32,320 bases of DNA from an uncultured Synechococcus sp. (GTDB lineage Bacteria > Cyanobacteriota > Cyanobacteriia > Phormidesmidales > Phormidesmidaceae). The notes below the pieces were generated by a model. The model searched no databases, was not told the DNA's origin, and saw nothing but the letters and a program-made list of their open reading frames with translations. Both the position numbers and the translations under genes were made by a program. This document shows, one piece after another, positions 15,843 to 23,309 of the stretch. The stretch covers positions 1 through 32,320 of the forward strand of contig CALDSK010000289.1 of assembly GCA_937911865.1 (NCBI GenBank). The letters are read 5' to 3'. Every line of letters begins with the position of its first letter. Position 1 is the stretch's first letter.

Positions 15843-17669
15843 TCAAGGCTGAGCTTTTTTTTCTGACAGGTGTTTGAAGCCGCTCGCAATGCCAACAGAG
15901 GGATCAATAACAACAACATCAGAGGGCAAAATACTCACGCAGGGCAGCTTGCTTGCCCAACACCGCCCTCTTTCATCTTGAGTCAAGTAGTAGGTAGTAC
16001 CATTCACACGCTCTGTAGTGACCGCTACTTCTGGCAGGGGCGGCGGTAGTAACCAGCTATCGGTAGCTTGAGCTGTCAATGTGCCAGCAGAGCTGTAGAG
16101 GTGAGCGTTTAATGCGATCGCACAAAGTACCCCCACTGAAATACCTGCTTTTACCGCCCACTTTGGAAATACTATCTGACCGCCTTTTGGGCGGTTAAAA
16201 AGATCGCTACAGGCCAAGGAAACAACCAGTATAGGCAAGAGTAAAAGCACGCCCATGCCGAAGCGAAACAGCGACGCTTTTAGCATCACAAACGTAATGC
16301 CAACAGCAGATAACGCTATCAACGCATACAGTTTCGGGGCCAGCAGATTAAACGATAAAAGTCTTTGACTATTCCTGGTTGTAAGCCGTCCTGCCGGCGA
16401 GGCATTAGCTGGTAAGCGCCCCCACAGCGAACGCCCCACGAACAAGTAAAGAGCCGACAGCAGAGACATCACGACAAGCGCAGCACTGAGCTTGCTAGAT
16501 GGGCCGCTCTGTACCCACTGCATGATGAGCCACAGTGTACGGTTATTAGATGCTTCTGGCTCTCCGTACCAGCTAGCCCACCCGTGGCTCGCATCGGCCA
16601 GCTCGTTAAGTGAGGCCTCTGACTCGGCCCATGGCAAATCGAAACAGAGCACTGTAGAAGGATAGAGCGGACAGCTAGAGATGACGACTGTTGCTGATAA
16701 CAACGGCAGCAACAGAACAGTAATCAACAGCAGGAGCTTCAGCAGGCGCTTCCAGTGAGCGTTGAGCATGACATAGTAGCCGGCGCTAACTACCAGCAGG
16801 GGCAGCGCAGTGAGCTTAATAGAAACCGCACCCGCCGCCAGGATAATGGGTAGCAGAGCGCTGTGGTCAGATGGGGTATCGATTGGACAGGACACCAGAA
16901 GGCACCAGGCGATGACGGCAGTCAGCCAGGCAACAGCAATATCGGGAGAGGCAGAAACAGTGACTGCTGATAGCAACAGCGTTTGCGTAGTCAGGCCAAA
17001 AATGCAAATGGAAAATAGGGCTAAAAACCAATCGCTATGCTGGGCTCGCTGCCTCAAAATAGAGTAGACAGACAGACTGATTTGAAGGGCTGCAACCAGC
17101 GTGACAAAGCCGTTCATCAGGCTGCTTGCTCGCCCGTCGAGCCAGGCCGGGCTGAACGGTGCGGCGATCGCAAACCAGGCAGAGACAAAGCCAAACTGAC
17201 GGTTGAGCAACGTTAGCCCTGGCGTTACCCCCTGCTGAGCAAACCAGCGAACAAATCCGTAGTGATAGAGGCCGGTAGCGATCCATGTAACAGGCTGAGT
17301 AGCAAAGGCTGCTATGGCGATCACACACAAGCCATACCAGGCCCAGGCTAGCTTAGGCAGCGAACGCCAGCTTGCAGCCAGCTCACGGCGCACTGCCCCT
17401 GATCGCAGCGCCACCAGCAGCCATAACAACATTATGGTAGCGCCCACCGCTGGCGAGAGCGGGAAAGCCAGCGCGGTTAGTAGAAGCGAGATGGATAGAA
17501 CAACTAGGCCCAGCCAAGTAGAAACAATTGCGCGATCGCTCAACCGAGTCCAGTAAGCTGCCCGTAGCCAGTGCAAACAGCAGCACCCAACTGCTAGACA
17601 AACGAAAATCAGTCCTGTCCAAACCGTAATGAAGTAAATCACGCTATTAGTTTCACGAAAACGTGTCAA
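15843..17669 (-). CDS. Polytopic membrane protein, LIC_10190/GT-C-like
   Basis: 608 residues with about a dozen hydrophobic helices. GLYHYGFVRWFAQQGVTPGL followed by NRQFGFVSAWFAI (roughly 132-168) resembles the region after the first helices in LIC_10190-type membrane proteins, in which a Y/H-rich loop and a PGL...GF-S-WF signature are usual. A role in making or extending a surface polysaccharide is likely from that resemblance and from location next to the glycosyltransferase run; the classic catalytic acidic pair is not evident, so enzyme function is unproven. The longest frame uses a TTG at 17669; GTG at 17642 would leave the two dyads of the divergent promoter region outside the gene and is a credible alternative. 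Confidence 0.75.
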   Translation of the reverse strand: MTRFRETNSVIYFITVWTGLIFVCLAVGCCCLHWLRAAYWTRLSDRAIVSTWLGLVVLSISLLLTALAFPLSPAVGATIMLLWLLVALRSGAVRRELAASWRSLPKLAWAWYGLCVIAIAAFATQPVTWIATGLYHYGFVRWFAQQGVTPGLTLLNRQFGFVSAWFAIAAPFSPAWLDGRASSLMNGFVTLVAALQISLSVYSILRQRAQHSDWFLALFSICIFGLTTQTLLLSAVTVSASPDIAVAWLTAVIAWCLLVSCPIDTPSDHSALLPIILAAGAVSIKLTALPLLVVSAGYYVMLNAHWKRLLKLLLLITVLLLPLLSATVVISSCPLYPSTVLCFDLPWAESEASLNELADASHGWASWYGEPEASNNRTLWLIMQWVQSGPSSKLSAALVVMSLLSALYLFVGRSLWGRLPANASPAGRLTTRNSQRLLSFNLLAPKLYALIALSAVGITFVMLKASLFRFGMGVLLLLPILVVSLACSDLFNRPKGGQIVFPKWAVKAGISVGVLCAIALNAHLYSSAGTLTAQATDSWLLPPPLPEVAVTTERVNGTTYYLTQDERGRCWASKLPCVSILPSDVVVIDPSVGIASGFKHLSEKKAQP

Positions 17670-17690
17670 TATAAACGGCTAACGACCGTT
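17654..17690. promoter_or_regulatory. Two adjacent dyads between divergent genes
   Basis: CACG-AAAA-CGTG (17654-17665) and AACGG-(7 nt)-CCGTT (17674-17690) lie side by side between the membrane-protein gene and the divergent binding-protein gene. With a GTG start at 17642 for the former, both lie in a 68-bp shared promoter region. Candidate operator or hairpins. Confidence 0.35.
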
Positions 17691-17710
17691 CAAGTGGAAT
17701 TTTTTGCTGT

Positions 17711-19453
17711 ATGCACCTAAAAAAGCTTGCCTGCCAACCGCTAGTCTTGATCACCCTAGCCACTTTGGGCCTGGGAACGATGACAGCCTGTAATCCTGAT
17801 AGTAACCTGTCTTCAGAGAACGCTGCCACCGCACCGACCAACTCAGACAATGGCAGCCTCAAACTGCTCTACTGGCAAGCACCCACAACGCTCAATCCGC
17901 ATCTGTCTCTTGGCACAAAAGATCGTGAAGCAGCCAGTCCCATCTTAGAACCGCTGGCAGCTTACAACGAGGCAGAAGAGCTAGAGCCCATCCTAGCCGC
18001 CGAAATCCCGACAAAAGAAAACGGTGGCATTAGCGCCGATAACCAAACCGTCACCTGGAAGCTCAAAGAAGGCATCTTATGGTCCGACGGCGAGCCCTTT
18101 ACCGCAGAAGACGTCGCCTTTACCTATCAGTTTATTACTAACCCTGAGGTTGGCTCCACTTCTGTCGAATTCTATGGCGACGTAGAAACCGTTACAGCCA
18201 TTGACGATCTCACGGTAGAAATTACCTTTAAGCAGCCTACGCCCGCCCCCATGTCACCTTTCGTTGGCGGTAGTGGCATGATTTTACCAGCCCACGTTTT
18301 TCAAGACTATCTGGGCGCTAATGCCCGCTCAGCGCCGGGCAACACGGCCCCAGTGGGAACCAACGCATACCAGGTCAGCGAGTTCAAACCAGGCGACACT
18401 ATCGTCTACGAACCCAACCCCAACTTCCGAGGCGATGCGCCAGCTTTCAGCACGGTAGAACTCAAAGGCGGCGGCGATGCCGTTTCAGCGGCCAGAGCCG
18501 TTTTGCAAACCGGTGAATCGGACTACGCTTGGAATATTCAGGCAGAGCCTGCGGTGATTCAGGGGTTAGAGAGGGGTGGGCAAGGAGAGATGCTCTATGT
18601 GCCCAAGCCGATGATGGAACGAATCTACATCAACTTTTCCGATCCGAATACAGAAGTCAACGGAGAAAAGTCTCAAAAAGATACCCCCCACCCTTTTCTT
18701 TCCGAAAAGCCTGTCCGCGAAGCCATCAGCCTGGCTATCGACCGAGAAACAATCACTAATCAGCTCTATGGCGAAGCAGGTAACGTCGCCACTAACTTTC
18801 TTGTCTCGCCTAATAAATACGCATCGCCCAACACCGACTACGAATTTGATTTGGAACAGGCTGCTTTACTTCTAGATGAGGCAGGTTGGCAAGATACCAA
18901 CAACAACGGCGTTCGTGATAAAAACGGCGTAGAGATGACTATTCTCTTCACCAGCTCCGTCAACCCCGTACGTCAGAAAACGCAGGAAATCATCAAGCAA
19001 AGCCTGGAAGCTATTGGCATGGCCGTAGAGCTAAAGAGTGTTGAATCTGGCGTTTACTTTGGAGATTCGACCAATCCCGATTCTGTGCACCAGTTCAACG
19101 CTGACTTGCAGCTGTTTGCTTTTGATAGTGAAACGCCAGAGCCTGACTCGTATATGGAGCTGTATGCCTGTGACCAAATTTCTCAAAAAGAAAACCAGTG
19201 GTCCAAAGAAAATTCTTCTCGGTACTGTAACCCTGAATACGACGCGCTGCTAGAACAGTTAGCAACAGAAATCGATCCACAGAAGAGAGTTGATTTATTT
19301 GTTGAAATGAATGACCTATTAATTGAAGACGTGGCGCTGATCCCGCTGGTGCAGAGAAGCGAGGGCTATGCGATCGCCTCGACGCTCACCAATCTAGAAT
19401 TTACCCCTTGGGCCGCTAGCACCTGGAAAATCAACGAATGGGGCAAACAATAA
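17711..19453 (+). CDS. Peptide-type ABC transporter substrate-binding lipoprotein (SBP_bac_5)
   Basis: 580 residues. A lysine-bearing signal peptide ends in the lipobox-like MTAC with Cys27, so the protein is lipid-anchored on the periplasmic side. A Ser/Asn/Thr-rich linker precedes the family 5 domain: LYWQAPTTLNPH, then WKLKEGILWSDGEPFTAEDV (about 116-135), the classic SBP_bac_5 signature, and later REAISLAIDRETI and LLLDEAGWQDTNNNGVRD. These proteins deliver peptides, nickel-chelates or sugars to an inner-membrane permease pair. The gene is followed after 67 bp by a DppB-type permease, so they form one transport unit; no DppC-type permease or ATPase is present here. Exact substrate unknown. 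Confidence 0.93.
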   Translation: MHLKKLACQPLVLITLATLGLGTMTACNPDSNLSSENAATAPTNSDNGSLKLLYWQAPTTLNPHLSLGTKDREAASPILEPLAAYNEAEELEPILAAEIPTKENGGISADNQTVTWKLKEGILWSDGEPFTAEDVAFTYQFITNPEVGSTSVEFYGDVETVTAIDDLTVEITFKQPTPAPMSPFVGGSGMILPAHVFQDYLGANARSAPGNTAPVGTNAYQVSEFKPGDTIVYEPNPNFRGDAPAFSTVELKGGGDAVSAARAVLQTGESDYAWNIQAEPAVIQGLERGGQGEMLYVPKPMMERIYINFSDPNTEVNGEKSQKDTPHPFLSEKPVREAISLAIDRETITNQLYGEAGNVATNFLVSPNKYASPNTDYEFDLEQAALLLDEAGWQDTNNNGVRDKNGVEMTILFTSSVNPVRQKTQEIIKQSLEAIGMAVELKSVESGVYFGDSTNPDSVHQFNADLQLFAFDSETPEPDSYMELYACDQISQKENQWSKENSSRYCNPEYDALLEQLATEIDPQKRVDLFVEMNDLLIEDVALIPLVQRSEGYAIASTLTNLEFTPWAASTWKINEWGKQ

Positions 19454-19485
19454 CACCTTGGAGAATGAACAAATTACTTTAGCCA

Positions 19486-19527
19486 AACAATCATGAACCA
19501 CCAATCATGAGCCAACAATCATGAGAA
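19486..19527 (+). repeat. 14-bp tandem triplication carrying three ATGs at the permease start
   Basis: Units AACAATCATGAACC (19486-19499), ACCAATCATGAGCC (19500-19513) and AACAATCATGAGAA (19514-19527). Each contains ATG at the same place (19493, 19507, 19521), and because the period is 14 they lie in three different frames. The first two open five-codon frames (MNHQS, MSQQS) ending in a TGA that overlaps the next ATG as ATGA. The third ATG is the permease start. Confidence 0.95.
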
Positions 19528-20477
19528 AATACCTGATTAAACGACTCCTGATCGCTATTCCTACTCTGATTGCTATTAGCATGGAGATCTAACTCGTACT
19601 GGCAATTGCTCCCGGCGACCCTTTAGGCGAACTCGCCAACAGTCCCTCTATTACGCCTGAAGTCAGAGAAAACATTCGGCGCTCGTTCGGACTCGATCAA
19701 CCTATCTACATTCGCTATATCAAATGGGCCACTGCGTTTCTGACAGGGAATATGGGGTACTCATTCATTAATCCCATTCCAGTAAATGCACTCATTTTGC
19801 AGCGCTTACCTACCACGCTTTGGGTTGTGGGCATCGCCTATATCGTCTCTCTCTTGATCGCGTTCCCGCTTGGCATTCTATCTGCGCTCAAGCGTTACAC
19901 CTGGCTTGACCAGCTAGCCACCACTTTCGCATTCGCCGGATTTTCCATTCCACCGTTTTTCACCGGCCTGCTGTTGATTCTTCTCTTTAGTATTACGCTG
20001 GGCTGGCTACCCTTCATCTACGACAGCACCTTGATTGTCAACAACCTCAATAGCTTTTGGACACAGGCTAAACAGTCCATCATGCCCATTACGGTTTTAG
20101 CCCTCTTTCAAACCGCTGTTCTAATGAGATACATTCGCGCGGCCGTCATTGAACAAATCAATATGGACTACGTTCGTACGGCCTATGCCAAAGGGCTCAG
20201 TAGCACTCAGGTAATTTTTCGCCATGTTTTACGTAACGCGCTTATCCCTGTAGTCACCTTGATTGCCTTAGATATTCCTGCTGTCTTTACCGGCGCGCTC
20301 GTGACTGAACAGGTTTTTCGGGTGCCTGGCATTGGCTCACTGCTAATTGACTCCATTACTCGCAGCGATACGCCAGTCGTCATGGCTATTACATTTATCT
20401 ACGCCATTTTGATCGTGGTCTTTAACCTTGTCGCTGATTTGCTGTACGGCGTGCTAGATCCTAGAATCCGGTACTAA
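19521..20477 (+). pseudogene. DppB-type ABC permease gene interrupted by an in-frame TAA
   Basis: From the ATG at 19521 the frame reads MRKYLIKRLLIAIPTLIAIS, the normal first helix of DppB/OppB-type permeases, then hits TAA at 19590-19592 (codon 24). It continues without further stops as LVLAIAPGDPLGELA and on to the end at 20477, 318 sense-equivalent codons in total, the family length. Downstream are the family's periplasmic and membrane segments and the EAA-type loop AYAKGLSSTQVIFRHVLRNA that contacts the ATPase. One base change (for example TAA to TAC) would restore the gene. A restart at the ATG 19752 would give 241 residues lacking the first helix and part of the periplasmic region. The rest shows no decay, so the lesion is recent, a sequencing error, or bypassed by recoding. 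Confidence 0.85.
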
Positions 20478-20478
20478 T

Positions 20479-20496
20479 CAGGTTAAGTAGAACCTG
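20479..20496. terminator. Short hairpin between convergent genes
   Basis: CAGGTT (20479-20484) pairs perfectly with AACCTG (20491-20496) around six bases, filling nearly all of the 22-bp gap between the permease and pdeM stop codons. It has no U-tract on either side, so it is only a weak bidirectional terminator candidate. Confidence 0.3.
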
Positions 20497-20499
20497 AAC

Positions 20500-21171
20500 C
20501 TATGGGGCATCGAAGGAAATGACCTCGCCTTCGCAAACAACATATGCACAGGTATTGCCGACTAGCTCAACTTCAAAACCACCGGTGAATTCACCAAAAG
20601 AAGGCAAGGTTAACCGCTTTTGGTCGCGCTCTAGAAAGAAGCAGGGGAGACGAAGACTGTCTGTTGGCGATCGCAATCTCACCACCGGATGAATATGACC
20701 ACACACATTCAACACTGAACCGTGCTGCATCTCCGGCTCATGACTTAGCAAGAACGGGCCTAGTTCAACGGCCTCTGTTTGACAGGTCATTGATAGCGGC
20801 GGCAGCGCTGCAACCAAACGGCGATCGTGATTACCCACAATCAAGGTCGTCTCAGCAGTAATCTCCTTGAGAAAGCGGTCCCAGGCAACGAGCACCTCAG
20901 GCACCAGAGACTTTTCAGAATGGAATAAATCACCTAACACAAGCAGCTTTTTAGGCGTGAGCTGTTGGCAAAGCGATCGCAGCCGCTCCAAATTCTCCTC
21001 ATTCATCTGGTTAGAAATCGGAATGCCCAAAGACTGAAACGTCTCCGCCTTGCCAAGATGCACATCTGAAACCAGCAGCGCTTCTACCGCTGGTAGATAG
21101 AGCGCTTTATCGTCTAGCAGCTGCAACCTGTGGCCACACAGCCGAATCTCGTTAGAAAGAAGAGTATCCAT
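20500..21171 (-). CDS. pdeM: Ligase-associated DNA damage response phosphoesterase PdeM
   Basis: 223 residues with a complete calcineurin-like metallophosphoesterase set: SDVHLGK (35-41), GDLFHSEKS (80-88), GNHDRR (113-118), SHEP in the region around 145, and CGHIHP shortly after. The DVHLGKAETFQSLGIPI stretch is the pattern of the PdeM family, which is named for its co-occurrence with an ATP-dependent DNA ligase, an exonuclease and an Lhr-type helicase. The matching Lhr helicase gene lies 2.1 kb upstream on the same strand; no ligase is in this window. The ATG at 21171 lies only five bases after the crtL stop, so the two are likely co-translated. Activity in the family is metal-dependent phosphodiester cleavage. 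Confidence 0.82.
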   Translation of the reverse strand: MDTLLSNEIRLCGHRLQLLDDKALYLPAVEALLVSDVHLGKAETFQSLGIPISNQMNEENLERLRSLCQQLTPKKLLVLGDLFHSEKSLVPEVLVAWDRFLKEITAETTLIVGNHDRRLVAALPPLSMTCQTEAVELGPFLLSHEPEMQHGSVLNVCGHIHPVVRLRSPTDSLRLPCFFLERDQKRLTLPSFGEFTGGFEVELVGNTCAYVVCEGEVISFDAP

Positions 21172-21176
21172 AGCAG

Positions 21177-22409
21177 CTAGGTTGTAATCGTCCGCTTTAG
21201 CAAATTGCCATGGCTAAAGACTGAACTCATTAACCCCCAGCGAACCGGATTAGAGGTCCGTCCAAATAACACCAGCATCGCCTGTACAATCTCCGGCAGC
21301 GTCGAAGTATCCGCCAAGAAACCAGCCCACTGAGACTGTTCTAACCCAAAGAATGTCGTAAAAAACTGCTGTAAATCTCTCGTCTTAAAGTCCATTAGGT
21401 TCTCTAGGCCAAAGCTATAAAGGTAGTGCTTGCGCAAACGATCTTCTGACCACAGTATCTGCCAGGCAGCTTGAGCCGCTTCTTTGGGTGACGTGCGATC
21501 GCTCTCTAACGATTGTGCGATCGCCTTCGCCAAATCCGGCCCCCTTCTCAATAGGGCTCCCTGCATATACCCCGTCGCCGGATGCACCATGCTCGCCGCC
21601 CCACCAAAGCCAACTGCCGCCTGCGTCAAATCCGGCAGCGGCATATTCATCGGAAACAAACAGCGCTCGACATGATGCGTCTCACTCACCTTCACACCGC
21701 GATGCGCTAATCGCTGATGCAGCCGCCGCTCCAGCGTATCCATCGGAATCCCGGGCACATGAGCCAAAGAGGTCTCTTCCACAAAGAAAACATCGTCGCC
21801 AAAATCCATCGCATACAAAAACGTTGGCGGCAGCTTCTTTTCTGGCACTGGCAAATAATCATCCCGATAATCCATCAGCACCATCTGACCCGGCTCTACT
21901 GGCGGCGCAGAAAACCTACCGACAATGCCATATGCCGCCTGATAGGCAATCGGCTTCATCGTGGGCAATCGCTTCACCAGCGCCGGACTGTGGCCGCTGG
22001 TATCTACCACTAACCTAGCGCTATAGACATTTCCCTGCGCATCGGTCACTTCAGAACGACTGGGGCCATGCGTCACATTCACCGCCTTGCCCACATGCCA
22101 GCGAATACCGTGGCGATTGCTTTGCTCTAGCCAATGGCCCTGCAACTTCTCCCGATCAATTAGGCCATAGTCACGATTCAACGGAATGGTGTTATCGCCC
22201 ATATAGGCCGTTGTCTTTTGCCAGCGCTTCCATAGAAACGCTTCCATCCCTAGCGCTTCTAGCTCATCGGCCCAGATGCCGTAGGTATTGGGCCAATGCT
22301 CCGTCGCCGCGACCGGGCTAAGGCCTTCCACTTTAAGACCACGCTGCTCTAAGGCCGTCGCCATAAAGAGTCCCGCCGGGCCTGAGCCAATTACCAATAC
22401 GTCCGCCAT
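21177..22409 (-). CDS. crtL: Lycopene cyclase, CrtL type
   Basis: 410 residues, the usual size of cyanobacterial CrtL. The N-terminal FAD/NAD site is VLVIGSGPAGL (4-14). Family landmarks follow in order: NTYGIWADELEALG (about 41-54), the VVDTSGHSPAL loop, MVLMDYRDDYL, FFVEETSLAHVPG with the acidic residues required in cyclases, and GGAASMVHPATGYM near 270-285. The enzyme closes the ends of lycopene into beta rings (some members make epsilon rings), giving beta-carotene and xanthophyll precursors in the membrane. It is divergent from a small gene and immediately upstream of pdeM. The beta versus epsilon product cannot be told with certainty. Confidence 0.88.
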   Translation of the reverse strand: MADVLVIGSGPAGLFMATALEQRGLKVEGLSPVAATEHWPNTYGIWADELEALGMEAFLWKRWQKTTAYMGDNTIPLNRDYGLIDREKLQGHWLEQSNRHGIRWHVGKAVNVTHGPSRSEVTDAQGNVYSARLVVDTSGHSPALVKRLPTMKPIAYQAAYGIVGRFSAPPVEPGQMVLMDYRDDYLPVPEKKLPPTFLYAMDFGDDVFFVEETSLAHVPGIPMDTLERRLHQRLAHRGVKVSETHHVERCLFPMNMPLPDLTQAAVGFGGAASMVHPATGYMQGALLRRGPDLAKAIAQSLESDRTSPKEAAQAAWQILWSEDRLRKHYLYSFGLENLMDFKTRDLQQFFTTFFGLEQSQWAGFLADTSTLPEIVQAMLVLFGRTSNPVRWGLMSSVFSHGNLLKRTITT

Positions 22410-22464
22410 GTAAGCACTAAATCAAGAATCGTCCCACTATTTTACCGGAGGAACAAACCTTGAG

Positions 22465-22665
22465 ATGTGCGACTCAGATGTTACAGCCTTAATGATGAAC
22501 TACAGCGTCGATGCGGATAGCCTGTTAAAGCTACTGGCTGAGCATGCTTTGGATTCAGACTTGGCTGAAATTCAGGAGACGATAGCAGGTGTACAGCAGA
22601 AGATTCAACGCTTTCAGAAGGTGCGATCGCGGCTAGATAACTCAAAAACACAAGAAAATACTTGA
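22465..22665 (+). CDS. Small hypothetical coiled-coil protein
   Basis: 66 residues, not recognised. The sequence is acidic at first (MCDSDV...YSVDADSLLKLLAEH) and then forms an amphipathic helix, LAEIQETIAGVQQKIQRFQK, with heptad-like hydrophobics suited to a coiled coil. A GGAGG lies 13 bases before the ATG, a little far, so a start at the downstream ATG pair (codons 10 and 11) is not excluded. It is divergent from crtL across 55 bp and converges on the GNAT gene with an 18-bp gap. The good ribosome site, the clean fit between neighbours and protein-like composition make it a likely real gene. Confidence 0.6.
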   Translation: MCDSDVTALMMNYSVDADSLLKLLAEHALDSDLAEIQETIAGVQQKIQRFQKVRSRLDNSKTQENT

Positions 22666-22683
22666 GGTCAAGACTTCAGCCAA

Positions 22684-23256
22684 TCAAGATTTAGGAGCAG
22701 TCTGCCAATCGTCCGCTAATAGACTAAACAGCAGCCGGTCATGCAGCGTTCCTTCAAACAGCTGATGCTGGCGCAGGCGACCATCTTCGCAAAAGCCAGA
22801 TCCCTTTAGCAGCGAAATCGAGCCTTGATTAAACGCTCCCGTATCGGCCATGACCTTATTCAAACCGACCGTCTCAAACAGGTAGCTCAGCAATAGCGCT
22901 AGCCCTTCTTTGGTGTAGCCCTGCTTTCGATACGCTGGCCCCGTAAAGTAAGCTACGCCAACAGAACGATTCTTGGCATTGTAGCCATACACGCTAAGCT
23001 CTCCTAAAAACTGGCCATCTTCTACTCGGCGAATGGCAAACACAGACGGCACCTTCTGCTGAAACCGTCGCTTCCGCTCATCTAGAGACATTCGACGCAC
23101 CGGACGGCAGGTCAAGAACGAAATATCAACCTGATGCTTCCAACGGTGCATCACTGCCAGCTCAGACATTTGATACAAACCAAGATAGACACGAGAGCCC
23201 GGTGGAATTTTCCAGTTAAGATAGTTCAGTTCTTTATTTGACTCGATGCCACCCAT
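22684..23256 (-). CDS. GNAT acetyltransferase, RimJ/RimL-like
   Basis: 190 residues. The GNAT outline is visible: VFAIRRVEDGQFLGELSVYG (beta strands 2-3), VGVAYFTGPAYRKQGYTKEG (about 112-131) with the R/Q-x-x-G-x-G/A-type acetyl-CoA loop in the form YRKQGYTKEG, then NKVMADTGAFNQGSISLLKGSGF, which matches the N-x-x-S-x-x-x-L-x-x-x-G-F helix of RimJ/RimL-type enzymes. Such proteins acetylate protein N-termini, amino groups of small molecules or antibiotics; the target is unknown. It starts at an ATG 53 bp after the helicase stop on the same strand. Confidence 0.83.
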   Translation of the reverse strand: MGGIESNKELNYLNWKIPPGSRVYLGLYQMSELAVMHRWKHQVDISFLTCRPVRRMSLDERKRRFQQKVPSVFAIRRVEDGQFLGELSVYGYNAKNRSVGVAYFTGPAYRKQGYTKEGLALLLSYLFETVGLNKVMADTGAFNQGSISLLKGSGFCEDGRLRQHQLFEGTLHDRLLFSLLADDWQTAPKS

Positions 23257-23309
23257 TCGCCAGCTTCAAAACCTACAAAAGCACATTCTTACACTAAGAG
23301 CATACAACC

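Noticed and set aside
15658..15852. Plus-strand 64-codon frame in the leader of the polysaccharide run
   Set aside because: It has no ribosome site, a composition unlike a protein, and its end overlaps the 3' end of the opposite gene. The region is better explained by its dyads.
21488..22018. 176-codon plus-strand frame antisense to crtL
   Set aside because: Pro/Ser/Ala-rich product of a GC-rich antisense frame; crtL is complete with family motifs.
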